Positions 38,101-47,581 of a stretch of 50,124 nt of DNA are shown here, one piece after another. The DNA comes from Verrucomicrobiia bacterium. GTDB lineage: Bacteria; Verrucomicrobiota; Verrucomicrobiia; Limisphaerales; UBA8199. A program made the translations under genes and the position numbers. The notes below the pieces were generated by a model. It saw only the letters and a list, made by a program, of their open reading frames with translations, did not search any database and was not told where the DNA came from. Each line of letters starts with the position of its first letter. Position 1 is the first letter of the stretch. The stretch covers positions 1 through 50,124 of the forward strand of contig DASYZB010000053.1 of assembly GCA_035946615.1 (NCBI GenBank). Direction: 5' to 3'.

Positions 38101-39009
38101 CATGCACTTGATAACGATCCCCTCATCGGCAGTCGTATCGACGACTTTGATTTTATGGATACCGAGTTCGGCGATTTGCTTGACGACAGCCTTGGAAAGC
38201 GGCTCGAACGCACGGGCCACAACGAGGCTCTTTTCCTCGTCCGTCACATCTTGGATAAGGACTTTATTGGCCAGATCGTCCCGCTTCTCGGCTTCTTTGA
38301 GGTTCAGGTCCTCGACATCATAGAAGAGTTTCAGGATTTCCTCATCGGTTCCCCTGAGCGAAGTTTCCTTTCCTTTGCTTTCGCTATCGAGGAAAGCCAG
38401 CGCGCGGAAGAAAGTAGTGGTGAGGAACTTGCGCCGGCGCTTCTTGCGGTCCAAATAAACGTATAGCAGATCGCTGGTGTCGAACTGCGCTTCGTACCAG
38501 GAGCCCCGGTCCGGGATGATCCGGAAAGAATGCAGTGTTTTGCCGTTGGGATGGATAGTGGCCTCGAACGCCAAACCAGGAGAGCGGTGCAATTGGCTGA
38601 CGATGACGCGTTCGGCCCCGTTGATGACGAAGGTGCCTTGGGGGGTCATCAAGGGCAGTTCGCCCATGAAAACCTTCTCCTCCTTGGTGCCTTTCTCCTC
38701 TTTGAGGAGGAAAGTCACATAAAGAGGCGCCCCGAAAGTCAAGCCCTCGCGGAGGCACTCGAGCCAATCGACTTTGGGCTCGCCGATTTCATAGGAATGA
38801 AAGTCCAGGACGCATTTGCCGTCGTAGCTCTCGATGGGGAAGACCTCGGAAAAGACCGCCTGAAGCCCCAGGTTCTTCCGTTTGGAGGGCGGCTGGTCCG
38901 CCTGCAGAAACTCCTTATACGAATTGGTTTGCAACTCAATCAGGTTCGGTGGGGCGATAATCTCTTTGATTTTACCGAAATTGATTCGTTCACTGGTTCG
39001 CGATGGCAT
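35155..39009 (-). CDS. rpoB: DNA-directed RNA polymerase subunit beta
   Basis: The product has 1284 residues. The rifampicin-binding region [20 protein letters not shown] keeps Gln, Asp, His and Ser at the positions that usually mutate to resistance; Ile replaces the Asn/Thr after DQ. GPNIGL and the C-terminal [18 protein letters not shown] are standard. It catalyses RNA synthesis with RpoC. The gene follows rplL after a 226-nt gap with three hairpins. Confidence 0.98.
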   Translation of the reverse strand: MPSRTSERINFGKIKEIIAPPNLIELQTNSYKEFLQADQPPSKRKNLGLQAVFSEVFPIESYDGKCVLDFHSYEIGEPKVDWLECLREGLTFGAPLYVTFLLKEEKGTKEEKVFMGELPLMTPQGTFVINGAERVIVSQLHRSPGLAFEATIHPNGKTLHSFRIIPDRGSWYEAQFDTSDLLYVYLDRKKRRRKFLTTTFFRALAFLDSESKGKETSLRGTDEEILKLFYDVEDLNLKEAEKRDDLANKVLIQDVTDEEKSLVVARAFEPLSKAVVKQIAELGIHKIKVVDTTADEGIVIKCMKKDPAKNEEEALKDIYRRLRPGDPPTAANARALIKRLFFDPKRYDLGRVGRYKINQKLGIKGGDSRILTKADLVAATKYLLRLKKGEGSLDDIDHLGSRRVRTVGELLANQCRVGLARTERLVKERMTLFDQGVEAMSPQKLINPKALSAVIRDFFGRSQLSQFMDQINPLAELTHKRRLSALGPGGLSRDRAGFEVRDVHPSHYGRICPVETPEGPNIGLIASLATFARINDFGFLETPYRKVDSGKVSTHLDYLTADREEAFVIAQANSPVSDKGAFSTDRVVCRGRGDFIDVEPARVDYMDVSPKQLVSVAASLIPFLEHDDANRALMGSNMQRQAVPLLVTEAPLVATGLEERVARDSRAVIVAEEAGKVASVNGSQIIITEDGKLPEGKKKLKSDPEKGLYVYPVRKFMRSNAATCINQKILVKKGESVKKGQVIADGPCTQGGELALGRNILVAFMPWNGYNFEDAILISERIVKDDVFTSIHIDEFEVGARDTKLGPEEITRDIPNLGDEALKNLGPDGVIRVGAEVKPGDILVGKITPKSETELAPEERLLRAIFGEKAADVKDTSLKVPSGTYGIVMDVKVSAKKESDRDLRANASEEKRHAKEVEEEYKKKMDELREQLTEALSNILLGEKIPLDVVNSETGEIIIPANRKITKTLLRKLAMVYDRIEIDPSPIRNKINEIIGSFKKKFDDLQMQYDEELERAESGEGVDSGVIKSVKVYIASKRKLSVGDKMAGRHGNKGVVAKIVAEEDMPFLADGTPVDIVLNPLGVPSRMNVGQVLETHLGWAARLLGLRFATPVFDGIKEKEIRNYLKEASLPEHGKTRLFDGRTGESFDQEIVVGYIYMMKLGHLVADKIHARAVGPYSLVTQQPLGGKAQYGGQRFGEMEVWAMEAYGAAYTLQELLTVKSDDVQGRTRIYESIVKGDNSLEAGIPESFNVLVKEMQSLGLDVKVGYTNPVDQPPEPATVLTAV

Positions 39010-39073
39010 TTGGACCTTTATTTCTTTGTTGGCAAAACGTGCCAGACCGTTAAGTTACTGCTAAACGACAGAA

Positions 39074-39132
39074 GGCAAGCCCCCCGCGTTCAAGAGCGGG
39101 CTTGCCGTAGGCTCGACCACTCATCGTGGTCG
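39074..39132 (-). promoter_or_regulatory. Two hairpins in the rplL-rpoB gap
   Basis: GGCAAGCCC (39074-39082) pairs with GGGCTTGCC (39098-39106), and CGACCAC (39114-39120) pairs with GTGGTCG (39126-39132). They lie just upstream of rpoB on the reverse strand, where an attenuator or an RNase III processing site separates ribosomal and polymerase genes in E. coli. The precise role is inferred. Confidence 0.5.
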
Positions 39133-39189
39133 CGTTGATTTTCTGTTTTCTAATTGAGAATTTTTGTTTTTCTGCTGAAAGCCAACCCG

Positions 39190-39219
39190 GGGCGGCTGCA
39201 ACAACCGGCTGAGCCGCCC
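39190..39219 (-). terminator. Hairpin just after rplL
   Basis: GGGCGGCT (39190-39197) pairs with AGCCGCCC (39212-39219) over an imperfect loop. It begins 16 nt past the rplL stop at 39236. No T-run follows. Partial termination here would lower rpoB relative to L7/L12. Confidence 0.4.
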
Positions 39220-39235
39220 TCGGAGAGTGTGCCTC

Positions 39236-39625
39236 TTATTTTACTTCGACCTTAGCGCCTGCATCTTCAAGTTTCTTTTTGGCCGTGTCCGCCTCAGTCT
39301 TGGGCGCCCCTTCCAGCACGGGTTTTGGCGCCCCTTCAACCAGGGCCTTGGCTTCGGCCAGGCCCAGTCCGGCCTTGACCTCACGAACGGCCTTAATTAC
39401 GGCGATTTTCTTGTCCGCCGGGACCGAGGCGAGGATGACATCAAAGGTAGTCTTAGCCTCAGCGGCAGGAGCGGCTGCAGCGCCTCCCCCCGGGCCGGCG
39501 GCTACTGCCACTGGCGCGGCGGCACTCACACCCCACTTGCCTTCGAGTTCCTTCACCAAATCCGCGATTTCAATCACGGTGGCATTACTGAGTTCATCTA
39601 CGATTCTTGTTTTGTCTAGAGCCAT
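39236..39625 (-). CDS. rplL: 50S ribosomal protein L7/L12
   Basis: The product has 129 residues. The N-terminal dimerisation helices are followed by an Ala/Gly-rich hinge (about 45-58) and a C-terminal domain with [25 protein letters not shown], which recruits translation factors. It binds L10 as dimers on the ribosomal stalk. Downstream of rplJ by 152 nt, a gap with no gene. Confidence 0.97.
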   Translation of the reverse strand: MALDKTRIVDELSNATVIEIADLVKELEGKWGVSAAAPVAVAAGPGGGAAAAPAAEAKTTFDVILASVPADKKIAVIKAVREVKAGLGLAEAKALVEGAPKPVLEGAPKTEADTAKKKLEDAGAKVEVK

Positions 39626-39777
39626 TTTAACCTTTCATTGCGTCTCGTCGTCGCCCGTGGCCACGAGCGGTTTGAGTTTGCAGCCGGCAAACCGACGATT
39701 TACGTTGTTGTTGTTGTCCAGTTCCCACCCCAGATCGGCTTTTCCAGGGGTGAAATTCATTCTTTACTACTCGCCCC

Positions 39778-40314
39778 TCAAGCGGCAGCCGGGGCCGGCG
39801 TTTCGCCGAGCTTATCCTGGCGCGCCTTGAGAATCCGAGCCATCTGGCTGGCCGGGGTGTTCAGCAACCGCACCAGCTTCGAAGCCGGGGCATTCAGAAC
39901 GCCCAGGAATTGGGCGCGCAGCACTTCCATCGAGGGCAAATCCGCCAAGGTCAGGATGGCCTGCTGTTCGAGCCGTTCGTTGTTCAAATACCCGAAATGG
40001 ACCTTCAACCGGTCGAACTCGGACCCGAATGTTTTGACGACCTTGGCTGCGGTGGAGATATCGCGCTGGCCAGTGACCACCGCCAGTTGGCCGGTCAAGG
40101 CCCCGTTCAGTTCGCCCACACCGGCTTCCTTGGCTGCCAGGCGGAAGATGGAATTCTTGACGATGTGGATTTCAGCGCCGGCTTTGGTGAGGCGTTTGCG
40201 CAACTCGTTGAAGTGCCCCACATTAAGCCCCTTGTAATTCACCACGATGAAGAACGGCGACGCGTTGAGGCGACTTATGTACTCCTTGGTCAGGTTTTGT
40301 TTCTCCGGACGCAT
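39778..40314 (-). CDS. rplJ: 50S ribosomal protein L10
   Basis: The product has 178 residues and starts MRPEKQNLTKEYISRL. The N-terminal rRNA-binding part includes the line YKGLNVGHFNELRKRLTKAGAEI. The C-terminal helix that carries L7/L12 dimers is Ala-rich. L10 often represses its own operon by binding the mRNA leader; the 22-nt gap to rplA leaves little room for a separate leader here. Confidence 0.96.
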   Translation of the reverse strand: MRPEKQNLTKEYISRLNASPFFIVVNYKGLNVGHFNELRKRLTKAGAEIHIVKNSIFRLAAKEAGVGELNGALTGQLAVVTGQRDISTAAKVVKTFGSEFDRLKVHFGYLNNERLEQQAILTLADLPSMEVLRAQFLGVLNAPASKLVRLLNTPASQMARILKARQDKLGETPAPAAA

Positions 40315-40336
40315 GTTGGTAATTCCTTAAAAATGG

Positions 40337-41029
40337 TTAAGCGGAAAATTCTTTGAGATCAAGCCGGACGGCCGGACTCATGGTAGCCGAAAGGGTGCAG
40401 GTCTGCACGTAAATGCCTTTCACGCTGTTTGGGCGGGCCTTAACGACCGCGTCAATGACGGCGCGAGCATTTTCTTCGATCTGGGTTGGGGTAAAAGAGG
40501 CCTTGCCAACCGGCACATGGATGTTTCCGGCCTTGTCGATCTTGAACTCGACGCGCCCGGCTTTGACCTCTTTGACCGCGCGGCCCGTATCATCGGTCAC
40601 GGTGCCGGTTTTTGGGTTGGGCATCAGCCCGCGCGGGCCGAGGACCTTGCCGAGCTTGCGCACTTCGCCCATGGCCTCGGGAGTGGCAACGGCGACATCG
40701 AAATCCGCCCAGCCCTCCTGGCACTTCTTAATCATATCGTCGAAGCCCACGTACTCGGCTCCGGCCGCTTTGGCAGCCTCGGCTCCGGGACCGCTTTTGG
40801 CAAAAACAAGCACACGCACCGTTTTGCCGCTGCCATGGGGGAGCGGCACGGTGCCGCGCACCATCTGGTCCGACTGTTTCGGGTCCACACCAAGCCGAAA
40901 GGCCAGGTCAATCGTTTCGTTGAACTTTGCTTTCGGAAACTTGCTCAGGACCTCGACGGCTGATTTGAGCGGGTAGGCCTTTTTGCCTTCCACCAACTCG
41001 CTTGCTTTTCGATATCGTTTACTTGGCAT
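40337..41029 (-). CDS. rplA: 50S ribosomal protein L1
   Basis: The product has 230 residues. The family line GPRGLMPNPKTGTV sits at about residues 133-146. It binds 23S rRNA at the exit-tRNA site and can repress translation of rplK-rplA. Gap to rplK is 113 nt without a gene. Confidence 0.97.
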   Translation of the reverse strand: MPSKRYRKASELVEGKKAYPLKSAVEVLSKFPKAKFNETIDLAFRLGVDPKQSDQMVRGTVPLPHGSGKTVRVLVFAKSGPGAEAAKAAGAEYVGFDDMIKKCQEGWADFDVAVATPEAMGEVRKLGKVLGPRGLMPNPKTGTVTDDTGRAVKEVKAGRVEFKIDKAGNIHVPVGKASFTPTQIEENARAVIDAVVKARPNSVKGIYVQTCTLSATMSPAVRLDLKEFSA

Positions 41030-41142
41030 GTTTTGATTTGCGGTGCAAATGAGCCTGAACTGTCAGACTCTCCCGCGTACTTGTTGTTTATTAACCGCCC
41101 TCCACGCCGGCAACGCCGCTGCGAGGATTGGCAAATTTCAAT

Positions 41143-41568
41143 TTAACCGACTACTTCGATCCCCATGCTGCGAGCGGTGCCGGAGACCACGCGGAAGCCC
41201 GCCTCCTCGGAAGTAGCATTTAAATCCTTCATTTTGAGCTTCACTATATCGAGCACCTGCTTGCGAGTCACTTTGCCAACCTTTTCCTTGTTCGGCTCCT
41301 TGGAGCCGGCGGTGATGCCCGCGGCTTTCTTGAGCAGCACGGAGGCCGGAGGCGATTTGGTGATAAAAGTAAAAGACTTATCCTGATAAACCGTGATGAC
41401 CACGGGAATGACCATGCCGGGCTGGTCTTTCGTCTTGGCGTTGAACTCCTTGCAAAAGGCCATGATATTGACGCCCTGCTGGCCGAGGGCCGGCCCGACC
41501 GGGGGCGCCGGATTGGCTTGTCCTGCAGGAATTTGCAGTTTGATACTACCAGTAATCTTTTTTGCCAT
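41143..41568 (-). CDS. rplK: 50S ribosomal protein L11
   Basis: The product has 141 residues from ATG 41568, starting [16 protein letters not shown] as in the family; an upstream in-frame start is rejected because it adds nine residues that do not fit. [11 protein letters not shown] is the conserved N-terminal proline signature. L11 binds the GTPase-associated centre and is needed for RelA activation. Confidence 0.97.
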   Translation of the reverse strand: MAKKITGSIKLQIPAGQANPAPPVGPALGQQGVNIMAFCKEFNAKTKDQPGMVIPVVITVYQDKSFTFITKSPPASVLLKKAAGITAGSKEPNKEKVGKVTRKQVLDIVKLKMKDLNATSEEAGFRVVSGTARSMGIEVVG

Positions 41569-41619
41569 AAATCTCTCATCGACCGTCGGAGTCATATCGC
41601 TCCAACGCTCGTTTGTCTC

Positions 41620-42168
41620 TTAGCCCTTCTCCACTTGCCAGTACTCGAGTTCGACAGGGGTGTTGCGGCCAAAAATGTTGACGGTCACTTTCAGTTTGCC
41701 CCGTTCGGGTTCGACTTCCTCGATGACCCCGCTAAAGTTGAGGAATGGGCCGTTGTTAATCTTGACGGTCTCGCCCACATCGAAGCTGATCTTTGGTTTC
41801 TCGTGCTCTTCAGAGGCAGAAATCTGGCTCTTGATGGACTCGACCTCTTCGGCTGGGGTCGGCGTGGGGGGTTCGCCGCCTACGAACCCGATGACACCCT
41901 GGGTTTCTTTAATGAAGTACCAGGGCTTTTCAATAATCCGGTTGTTCTCATCCAGCAGCACCATATCGACAAACACATACCCAGGCCAAAGCTTGCGCGT
42001 CGAGACGGTCTTTTTTTGGTTGCGCACCTCGACGACCTTTTCCATGGGAACGAGGACTTCTTTAATGAAATCACCCATTTCCTCGGGTTTAATGCGCTTT
42101 TCGATACTCTCTTTGACCTTCTGCTCCTGGCCGGAAAGAGTATGGATGACAAACCACTGGCTTCGCAT
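41620..42168 (-). CDS. nusG: Transcription antitermination/termination factor NusG
   Basis: The product has 182 residues from ATG 42168, starting RSQWFVIHTLSGQE; an upstream TTG adds five residues. The NGN domain (about 3-110) carries WPGYVFVDM; an acidic linker follows, and the KOW domain ends with GRNTPVELEYWQVEK. It couples RNA polymerase to Rho or to the ribosome. It lies 22 nt after secE and 51 nt before the rplK start. Confidence 0.97.
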   Translation of the reverse strand: MRSQWFVIHTLSGQEQKVKESIEKRIKPEEMGDFIKEVLVPMEKVVEVRNQKKTVSTRKLWPGYVFVDMVLLDENNRIIEKPWYFIKETQGVIGFVGGEPPTPTPAEEVESIKSQISASEEHEKPKISFDVGETVKINNGPFLNFSGVIEEVEPERGKLKVTVNIFGRNTPVELEYWQVEKG

Positions 42169-42190
42169 GGATTGAATGAGCAACAGGAGT

Positions 42191-42451
42191 TCAGGTTATC
42201 CAGCGGATGACCATCGAGAACACGAAATCCACCAACATGGTGAACCCGCCCAGGATAGCTATGGAAATGAATATCACGACGGTCGAGCCCTTCAATTCCG
42301 TCCAACTAGGCCAGGAGCATTTGCGCAGCTCCTCGCGTGTTTGCTGCACGTAATCGGCAAGGCGCTTGAGATGGCCCGCCCACCAAAGCCAGCCGAAAGT
42401 GCCGGCAATGAGGACTGCCCAAACGATGATCCAGATTGTACTATTCTGCAT
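42191..42451 (-). CDS. secE: Preprotein translocase subunit SecE
   Basis: The product has 86 residues. An N-terminal helix (about 5-25) precedes the conserved amphipathic segment with ELRKCSWPSWTELKGSTVVI and a second helix at about 58-80. It completes the SecYEG channel. Two-helix SecE with an extra N-terminal helix is larger than the minimal one-helix form (about 60 residues). No rpmG gene lies between it and the tRNAs. Confidence 0.93.
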   Translation of the reverse strand: MQNSTIWIIVWAVLIAGTFGWLWWAGHLKRLADYVQQTREELRKCSWPSWTELKGSTVVIFISIAILGGFTMLVDFVFSMVIRWIT

Positions 42452-42561
42452 GTTGTTGCCATATTAGCCCGCCGGGTGCGGGGTTGTTCCCCGCCATTCG
42501 CGGTCCATCATTAAATCCATCATCCGACACTCAAAAGTCAGTTTCATTCATTCACAAATCC

Positions 42562-42651
42562 TGGCGGAGAGGGAGGGATTCGAACCCCCGTCGGCGGTAA
42601 AGCCGAAGCGGTTTTCAAGACCGCCGCAATAGACCACTCTGCCACCTCTCC
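42562..42651 (-). tRNA. tRNA-Ser (anticodon UGA)
   Basis: Acceptor arms GGAGAGG/CCTCTCC at 42645-42651 and 42566-42572 pair perfectly; discriminator G and an encoded CCA (42562-42564 on the reverse strand) follow. The anticodon loop reads CTTGAAA, giving UGA. A long variable arm, as expected for serine, is seen. The transcript leads into secE. Confidence 0.95.
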
Positions 42652-42688
42652 GGCAGCTCGGCAGAGGCAGGACTGTGTCCCACTCGGT

Positions 42689-42764
42689 TGGCAGGGCGGG
42701 AGGGACTCGAACCCCCAACCGACGGTTTTGGAGACCGCTACTCTACCAATTGAGCTACCGCCCT
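42689..42764 (-). tRNA. tRNA-Trp (anticodon CCA)
   Basis: Acceptor arms at 42758-42764 and 42693-42699 (AGGGCGG/CCGCCCT) pair perfectly; the anticodon loop reads CTCCAAA, giving CCA; the 3' CCA is encoded (42689-42691). It sits 11 nt after tuf, a classical place for tRNA-Trp. Confidence 0.95.
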
Positions 42765-42775
42765 ACCCAAGCGCA

Positions 42776-43966
42776 TCAGGCGATGACTTCGGTCACCCGC
42801 CCGGCGCCGATGGTCCGACCACCCTCGCGGATGGCGAAGCGCTGGCCTCTTTCCATGGCCACAGGCGCTATCACATTGACCTCAACCGAGACATTGTCAC
42901 CGGGCATCACCATCTCGACGCCTTGCGGCAGGGTTACCGTCCCGGTCACGTCCGTGGTCCGGAAGTAGAATTGGGGACGGTAGTTCGTAAAAAACGGCGT
43001 GTGCCGTCCGCCTTCTTCCTTGGAGAGGACATAGACTTCCGCTTTGAAGTGGGTGTGAGGTGTAATGGAGCCGGGCTTGGCCAACACCATGCCGCGCTCG
43101 ACTTCATCCTTCTTGGTCCCGCGCAGCAGCACGCCCACGTTGTCGCCGGCGTTGGCGGAATCCAGCAGCTTGCGGAACATCTCGATGTCGGTGGCGACCG
43201 TCTGGCGCGTGTCACGCAACCCTACGATCTCGACGTTATCCATCCGCTTGAGCTGGCCGCGTTCGACACGGCCCGTGACAACCGTCCCGCGGCCTTCAAT
43301 GTTGAACACGTCTTCAATGCACATCAAAAACGGTTTATCGACTTCGCGCGTCGGCAGCGGGATATGCGCATCGATGGCTTCCATCAATTGCTGGATGGCC
43401 TTCTCGCCCTCCGGTTCTCCGGCCAGGGCCTTCTTGGAACTGCCGCGGATGACCGGGGTTTTGTCGCCCGGGAATTCATATTTATTGAGCAGGTCGCGCA
43501 CTTCCATCTCAACTAGGTCCAACAGCTCCGAGTCGTCCACCAGGTCCACTTTATTGAGGAATACGACTATGGCGGGGACACCGACCTGGCGGGCCAGCAA
43601 CACGTGCTCCTTGGTCTGGGGCATGGGGCCCTCGGAGGCATCGACCACCAGGATGGCACCGTCCATCTGGGCGGCGCCGGTAATCATGTTTTTGATGAAG
43701 TCCGCGTGGCCGGGGCAATCGATATGGGCATAGTGGCGCTTATCGCTTTGATATTCTACGTGGGAAACGGCGATAGTGACCGTCTTGGTTTCATCCCGCA
43801 CGGTGCCGCCTTTGGTGATATCCGCGTAGGAGATCGGTGTTGCCAGGCCCTTGCGCGACTGAGTGTGAACGATGGCGGCCGTTAGCGTGGACTTGCCATG
43901 GTCAATGTGCCCGATGGTCCCGACATTGACGTGCGGCTTGGTTCGTTGAAATTGCTCTTTAGCCAT
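42776..43966 (-). CDS. tuf: Translation elongation factor Tu
   Basis: The product has 396 residues. GTP-binding motifs: G1 [10 protein letters not shown]3 DCPGHADF, G4 NKVDLV. Domain III ends [14 protein letters not shown]. It delivers aminoacyl-tRNA to the ribosome. Lying between tRNA-Thr and tRNA-Trp upstream of secE/nusG it matches the ancestral tufB cluster. This is the only copy in the window. Confidence 0.98.
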   Translation of the reverse strand: MAKEQFQRTKPHVNVGTIGHIDHGKSTLTAAIVHTQSRKGLATPISYADITKGGTVRDETKTVTIAVSHVEYQSDKRHYAHIDCPGHADFIKNMITGAAQMDGAILVVDASEGPMPQTKEHVLLARQVGVPAIVVFLNKVDLVDDSELLDLVEMEVRDLLNKYEFPGDKTPVIRGSSKKALAGEPEGEKAIQQLMEAIDAHIPLPTREVDKPFLMCIEDVFNIEGRGTVVTGRVERGQLKRMDNVEIVGLRDTRQTVATDIEMFRKLLDSANAGDNVGVLLRGTKKDEVERGMVLAKPGSITPHTHFKAEVYVLSKEEGGRHTPFFTNYRPQFYFRTTDVTGTVTLPQGVEMVMPGDNVSVEVNVIAPVAMERGQRFAIREGGRTIGAGRVTEVIA

Positions 43967-44011
43967 TTGCTCTCCTGCTGTTGTATTGTCTGTTTTCTGT
44001 AATTGTAATTC

Positions 44012-44087
<76 letters not shown>

Positions 44088-44120
44088 ATCTGCCGCTCCG
44101 TACCGGACGGGGCGGGCCAA

Positions 44121-44126
44121 ATTGTA
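44121..44126 (-). promoter_or_regulatory. Candidate -10 of the tRNA-Thr/tuf operon promoter
   Basis: TACAAT on the reverse strand lies 34 nt before the tRNA-Thr 5' end. It is followed by TTGGCCCGCCCC, a GC-rich discriminator as in stringently controlled promoters. The -35 is not obvious. The 430-nt stretch 44088-44517 also holds a hairpin, a palindrome and no gene. Confidence 0.4.
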
Positions 44127-44159
44127 TCGATCCTGATAAACCTATAAACGACAAAAACC

Positions 44160-44203
44160 CATTACCCCTGCTTGTCTTTCCTAAAAAAGCTCAGGGGCTA
44201 ATG
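44160..44203. terminator. Long hairpin between the rpo-cluster and the PRC/BON gene
   Basis: CATTACCCCTG (44160-44170) pairs with CAGGGGCTAATG (44192-44203), with one bulged base and a 21-nt loop. On the reverse strand GGGTTTTTG follows, so it could terminate leftward antisense transcription upstream of the tuf-operon promoter. Confidence 0.4.
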
Positions 44204-44395
44204 ACTTTCGACTTTTTACGGCCCGATTGCACCGCCAAAATAGGTGAAGCTGGGGATGGTGTCAATGGTTTTGGAAACTTTTTTCTCAAAACAGAGGAAA
44301 AGGGGGGTGCGCTCGTCCCCGGGCGCAGTATCACCCAAGGGCACACAAGCAAATGCGATATTAAGAGGTTGGCATGACTGCCGCTTTGTCGATTC

Positions 44396-44412
44396 CAGGT
44401 TTAATAAACCTG
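44396..44412. promoter_or_regulatory. 17-bp perfect palindrome, candidate operator
   Basis: CAGGTTTA-A-TAAACCTG at 44396-44412 is perfectly symmetrical. It lies about 105 nt before the PRC/BON start at 44518. Confidence 0.5.
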
Positions 44413-44517
44413 TAGTGAATATGCCAAAATCTGCGGTCCTCCGCACGGGCCACCCGGGTGAGAGCGCGTGCTGCTTGCACACATGCACAGGACATTCTGT
44501 CCCATTTTAATTCATTC

Positions 44518-45600
44518 ATGAAACTCACATACCTAATGTTCAACAGGCTCCAGTTTCTCGGTTTGATGCTCTTTGGCGCGGTCACGCTGGCTTCAGCGGC
44601 CTCGAGCCCAGAGGATACGACGTGTTCCTCCGAAGGCGCGCGCCTGGGTCTGCTCAAGCAAACGACGCTCTTGCTCGGCCAGAAAGTTCTCGACCGCAAG
44701 GAAAAGAACATCGGCAGAATCGAAGATGTGGTTCTCGACCTGGCCAATGGCCAGGCGGTAGCCACGCTGGTGGCGCCCGGCTCAAAGACCCACATCCTCC
44801 TCCCTTCCCCGCTGTATTCCTATGTTTCCACAGGGAAAATCCTTCTTCGAGTAGATCGAAAGGCCTGCCAGAGCGCTCCAAGCCTGCCGGCCAGTTCTCA
44901 AGTTGCCTGGCCTGCCGAGGTGCTGTCGCCGGCATTCGCTCATTTTGATCAGCAACCGCCCACCGCGCCCGCGCGCCTGATGTCGGCAAAGAGTTTGCTG
45001 GGCGCCAATATCATGGGACGAGGAAGCGAGCGGCTTGGCACGATCAAAGACATTATGGTGGACCTGCCAGTCAGCCGCTTGGTTTATATTGTCGTCTGTC
45101 CCGCAGGCAACCAGAACCCGGCTGATCTTCTGTACCTGCTTCCCCCATCGATACTCCAAACCGACGGGGAAACGCTCCGGCTCGACAGCGATACCGCGCC
45201 GTTCATCGCGGGGCCGCATTTTGGGAGCCAGTTTTGGTCTGATCTGGCTTTTCCCGACCTCGCGGCAGCCGTGGACAAGTATTATGGCCTTGGCGCAGCC
45301 GGCATGGCCACCCCGGCCACAACCGCAGCGTCTGTCGAAAGACCAAATGGTTCTGCTCCTCCCGGCTCGCCACGTTCTGATCACGAGATGACCCAGGCAA
45401 TCCTGGGAGAGATTGTAAATCAAACTCATGGATTCACCAAACTGGCCATTGTGGTAACAGCGAACCGGGGGCGGGTGACCTTGCGCGGGACCGTGAAGAA
45501 CGAGCGACAGAAAAGAGAGATTGTTGCGGCTGCAGAACGGGTGGCCGGCCCAGGGAATGTGGATGACCAACTCGAAACAGGCGCCCGTAAGAGAGGCTAA
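44518..45600 (+). CDS. Secreted protein with two PRC-barrel domains and a BON domain
   Basis: The product has 360 residues from ATG 44518, which gives a signal peptide (cleavage near ASA-AS, residue 27); a longer frame lacks one. Two PRC-barrel-like domains follow at about 45-110 (GQKVLDRKEKNIGRIEDVVLD) and 155-215 (LLGANIMGRGSERLGTIKDIM), then an Ala/Pro-rich linker and a BON domain at about 290-355 (VVTANRGRVTLRGTVKNE). PRC and BON domains occur in envelope and stress proteins. The response regulator gene begins 22 nt later. Confidence 0.78.
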   Translation: MKLTYLMFNRLQFLGLMLFGAVTLASAASSPEDTTCSSEGARLGLLKQTTLLLGQKVLDRKEKNIGRIEDVVLDLANGQAVATLVAPGSKTHILLPSPLYSYVSTGKILLRVDRKACQSAPSLPASSQVAWPAEVLSPAFAHFDQQPPTAPARLMSAKSLLGANIMGRGSERLGTIKDIMVDLPVSRLVYIVVCPAGNQNPADLLYLLPPSILQTDGETLRLDSDTAPFIAGPHFGSQFWSDLAFPDLAAAVDKYYGLGAAGMATPATTAASVERPNGSAPPGSPRSDHEMTQAILGEIVNQTHGFTKLAIVVTANRGRVTLRGTVKNERQKREIVAAAERVAGPGNVDDQLETGARKRG

Positions 45601-45622
45601 GCCTTGCTTAATTGGCCGGCTT

Positions 45623-45988
45623 ATGACCGAACGAGTTTTCCGCAAACGCGTCCTTTTAGTCGAGGATGACCCCGGCGCGCGGGAATCGATCAAACTGCTG
45701 CTGAGAATCGACCGGCATCTCGTGGTCGAGGCAGCCAACGGCCACGATGCGCTGGAGCTCCTTCTGACCCAGCGTTTTGATCTCGTCATTCTGGATTATT
45801 TTATGCCGGAGATGCGCGGCAATGAACTGGCCTTGAGCATCCGTCAAATCGCGCCCTCACTGCCCCTGATGATGGTCAGCGCGTATCTCGAAAAGCTCAG
45901 CGCCGGCGATATGCCGGTCGATGCCGTGCTGGGCAAACCCTTTGCCATCGCAGATTTGCGCCAGGCGATTGCCCGGTTGATTTGTTGA
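45623..45988 (+). CDS. Single-domain response regulator
   Basis: The product has 121 residues from ATG 45623. Receiver residues: acidic pair in LLVEDD, Asp58 (LVILDYFMP), Ser86, Lys105 (LGKPF). There is no output domain. It is in an operon with the PRC/BON gene; the cognate kinase is not adjacent. It converges with the Ser/Thr kinase gene. Confidence 0.88.
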   Translation: MTERVFRKRVLLVEDDPGARESIKLLLRIDRHLVVEAANGHDALELLLTQRFDLVILDYFMPEMRGNELALSIRQIAPSLPLMMVSAYLEKLSAGDMPVDAVLGKPFAIADLRQAIARLIC

Positions 45989-46046
45989 CCATGGAGCGGA
46001 ACGGAAGAACCAGCGTGCTCCCCACATCCGAATAAAAGAAAAGCAG

Positions 46047-47525
46047 CTATCTTCCAATCGCCGGCGCGGGCCCGGAACTGGTCCGGACGCCTGATGCGGA
46101 GGCGGCATGGAGTCCAAAGGCATCCTTCACTTCCGGCTGCGAGAGTACAATGAGCGCCCAAATCCCAACGGGAAGCCCAATCAGGCTGCACGAGATGATC
46201 GACAGGATGCCTGCCGCGATTGCCCACGCATAGCTTTGCAGCCGCAGCATTTGGAGCGCGCCGAAAAAGATGAATATGGCCCCAACGACTTTGAAAAAAC
46301 CGATTCCGATGCTTGCCAGGATACCCCAGTGATGAAAGGCGCCAAAATCGAAGCCGGGGAAAAACATTTTCATCCAGTAGGTGAAGGGCAAGGCGCTTGC
46401 GCCAACAAGGAAAAACAAGGCAGTGGCTGCAGACAGCACCTTCCACGCGGCGGCCACCATCAGGGCCACCGCTGGGGCTGTGACCTTCGAGGCAACGGCG
46501 TGGGCCCTGGCTGTTGGAGGTTTGGGCAGGGGCAAAGGTGGAGACGAACTGCTTGCAGGGCTGGGCGCAGACGGGTTCGGCGTGCCGCTGATGTGCTCCA
46601 CGTCAGTTTTGATCTGGCTGGCATGCTGGTAACGGCGCTCCGGCTCCTTTTCCAGCGAATGCAGCACGACCTGATCGAGCCGCACGTCCACTTGTACCTT
46701 TTTGGAAGGCGGCTGGAATTTTCCCAGAGGCAATTCGCCGGTGAGCATCTCGTAAAACACGACACCCAGGGAGTAAATGTCGGCGCGGTGATCGACTGTT
46801 TGGGGTTTCTCAATTTGCTCCGGGGCCATGTAATGCGGTGTGCCGACGACATCCCTGGCGCCGGTCAACGAGGCCTTGCCGGCGGGAACACCGATAATTT
46901 TTGCGATGCCGAAGTCAGTAATCTTTAGCCTGCCCTTTTTATCCAGCAGCAGGTTTTCCGGCTTGATGTCCCGGTGCACGATGCCCTCGCTGTGCGCGAA
47001 CTGGAGGGCCTCGCAAATCTGGGGCACGATTGCCAAAGCCTGGTCAGCCGACAACCGGCCAGCCTGTTCGACTTCGCGCAAGTTGGCGCCATCCACAAAC
47101 TCCATCAGCAAATAATGCAGCAGACCTGCCTTGCCGAAATCATGCACCGCCACAATATTCGGATGATTAAGCCGGGCCAGGGCGCGGGCCTCGCGGTTGA
47201 ACCGCTCAGCAAATCCAGGGTCGCCAGCAACCGCCGGGGGCAGCACCTTCAAGGCGACGAATCGGTCCAAGGCCGGCTGGCGCGCCTTATAAACCGCGCC
47301 CATGCCGCCCTGGCCAATGAGGCCGAGGATCTCCAGTTGAGGGAACAGTTGCGCGATTTCCTCGACAGGCGGTGGCACGAAACGCGCGCTGGCCGCTTCG
47401 CTCGTTACACCAGGGGCGCCTTCGGTTGGGAATCCCGTGCGGATGAGGCACTCCGGGCACAACCCCAGCGGCACGTCCGCAGGCAGAGGCTTGCGGCAAT
47501 TCGGGCAAATTTTCTGTGTTTCCAT
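46047..47525 (-). CDS. Serine/threonine protein kinase with zinc ribbon and C-terminal helices
   Basis: The product has 492 residues from ATG 47525. A zinc-ribbon start (CPNC at 7-10, CPEC at 23-26) precedes a PknB-type kinase: glycine loop GQGGMGAVYK (71-80), Lys93, HRD at 184-186 and DFG at 204-206. A Pro/Ser-rich linker then leads to about three helices (about 355-470). The zinc ribbon plus STK plus transmembrane tail is common in planctomycetes and verrucomicrobia. It follows the ECF sigma factor gene in one operon (57 nt apart), so the kinase may regulate the sigma factor. Confidence 0.92.
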   Translation of the reverse strand: METQKICPNCRKPLPADVPLGLCPECLIRTGFPTEGAPGVTSEAASARFVPPPVEEIAQLFPQLEILGLIGQGGMGAVYKARQPALDRFVALKVLPPAVAGDPGFAERFNREARALARLNHPNIVAVHDFGKAGLLHYLLMEFVDGANLREVEQAGRLSADQALAIVPQICEALQFAHSEGIVHRDIKPENLLLDKKGRLKITDFGIAKIIGVPAGKASLTGARDVVGTPHYMAPEQIEKPQTVDHRADIYSLGVVFYEMLTGELPLGKFQPPSKKVQVDVRLDQVVLHSLEKEPERRYQHASQIKTDVEHISGTPNPSAPSPASSSSPPLPLPKPPTARAHAVASKVTAPAVALMVAAAWKVLSAATALFFLVGASALPFTYWMKMFFPGFDFGAFHHWGILASIGIGFFKVVGAIFIFFGALQMLRLQSYAWAIAAGILSIISCSLIGLPVGIWALIVLSQPEVKDAFGLHAASASGVRTSSGPAPAIGR

Positions 47526-47581
47526 ACCATTTTGTCTTTCCATCCATTACTTAGGAAACGGCGACAAAAGGTTGCAAAAAA

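Noticed and set aside
36271-38466. Long open frames antisense to rpoB
   Set aside because: Same reason: they mirror rpoB codons and have no recognisable protein features.
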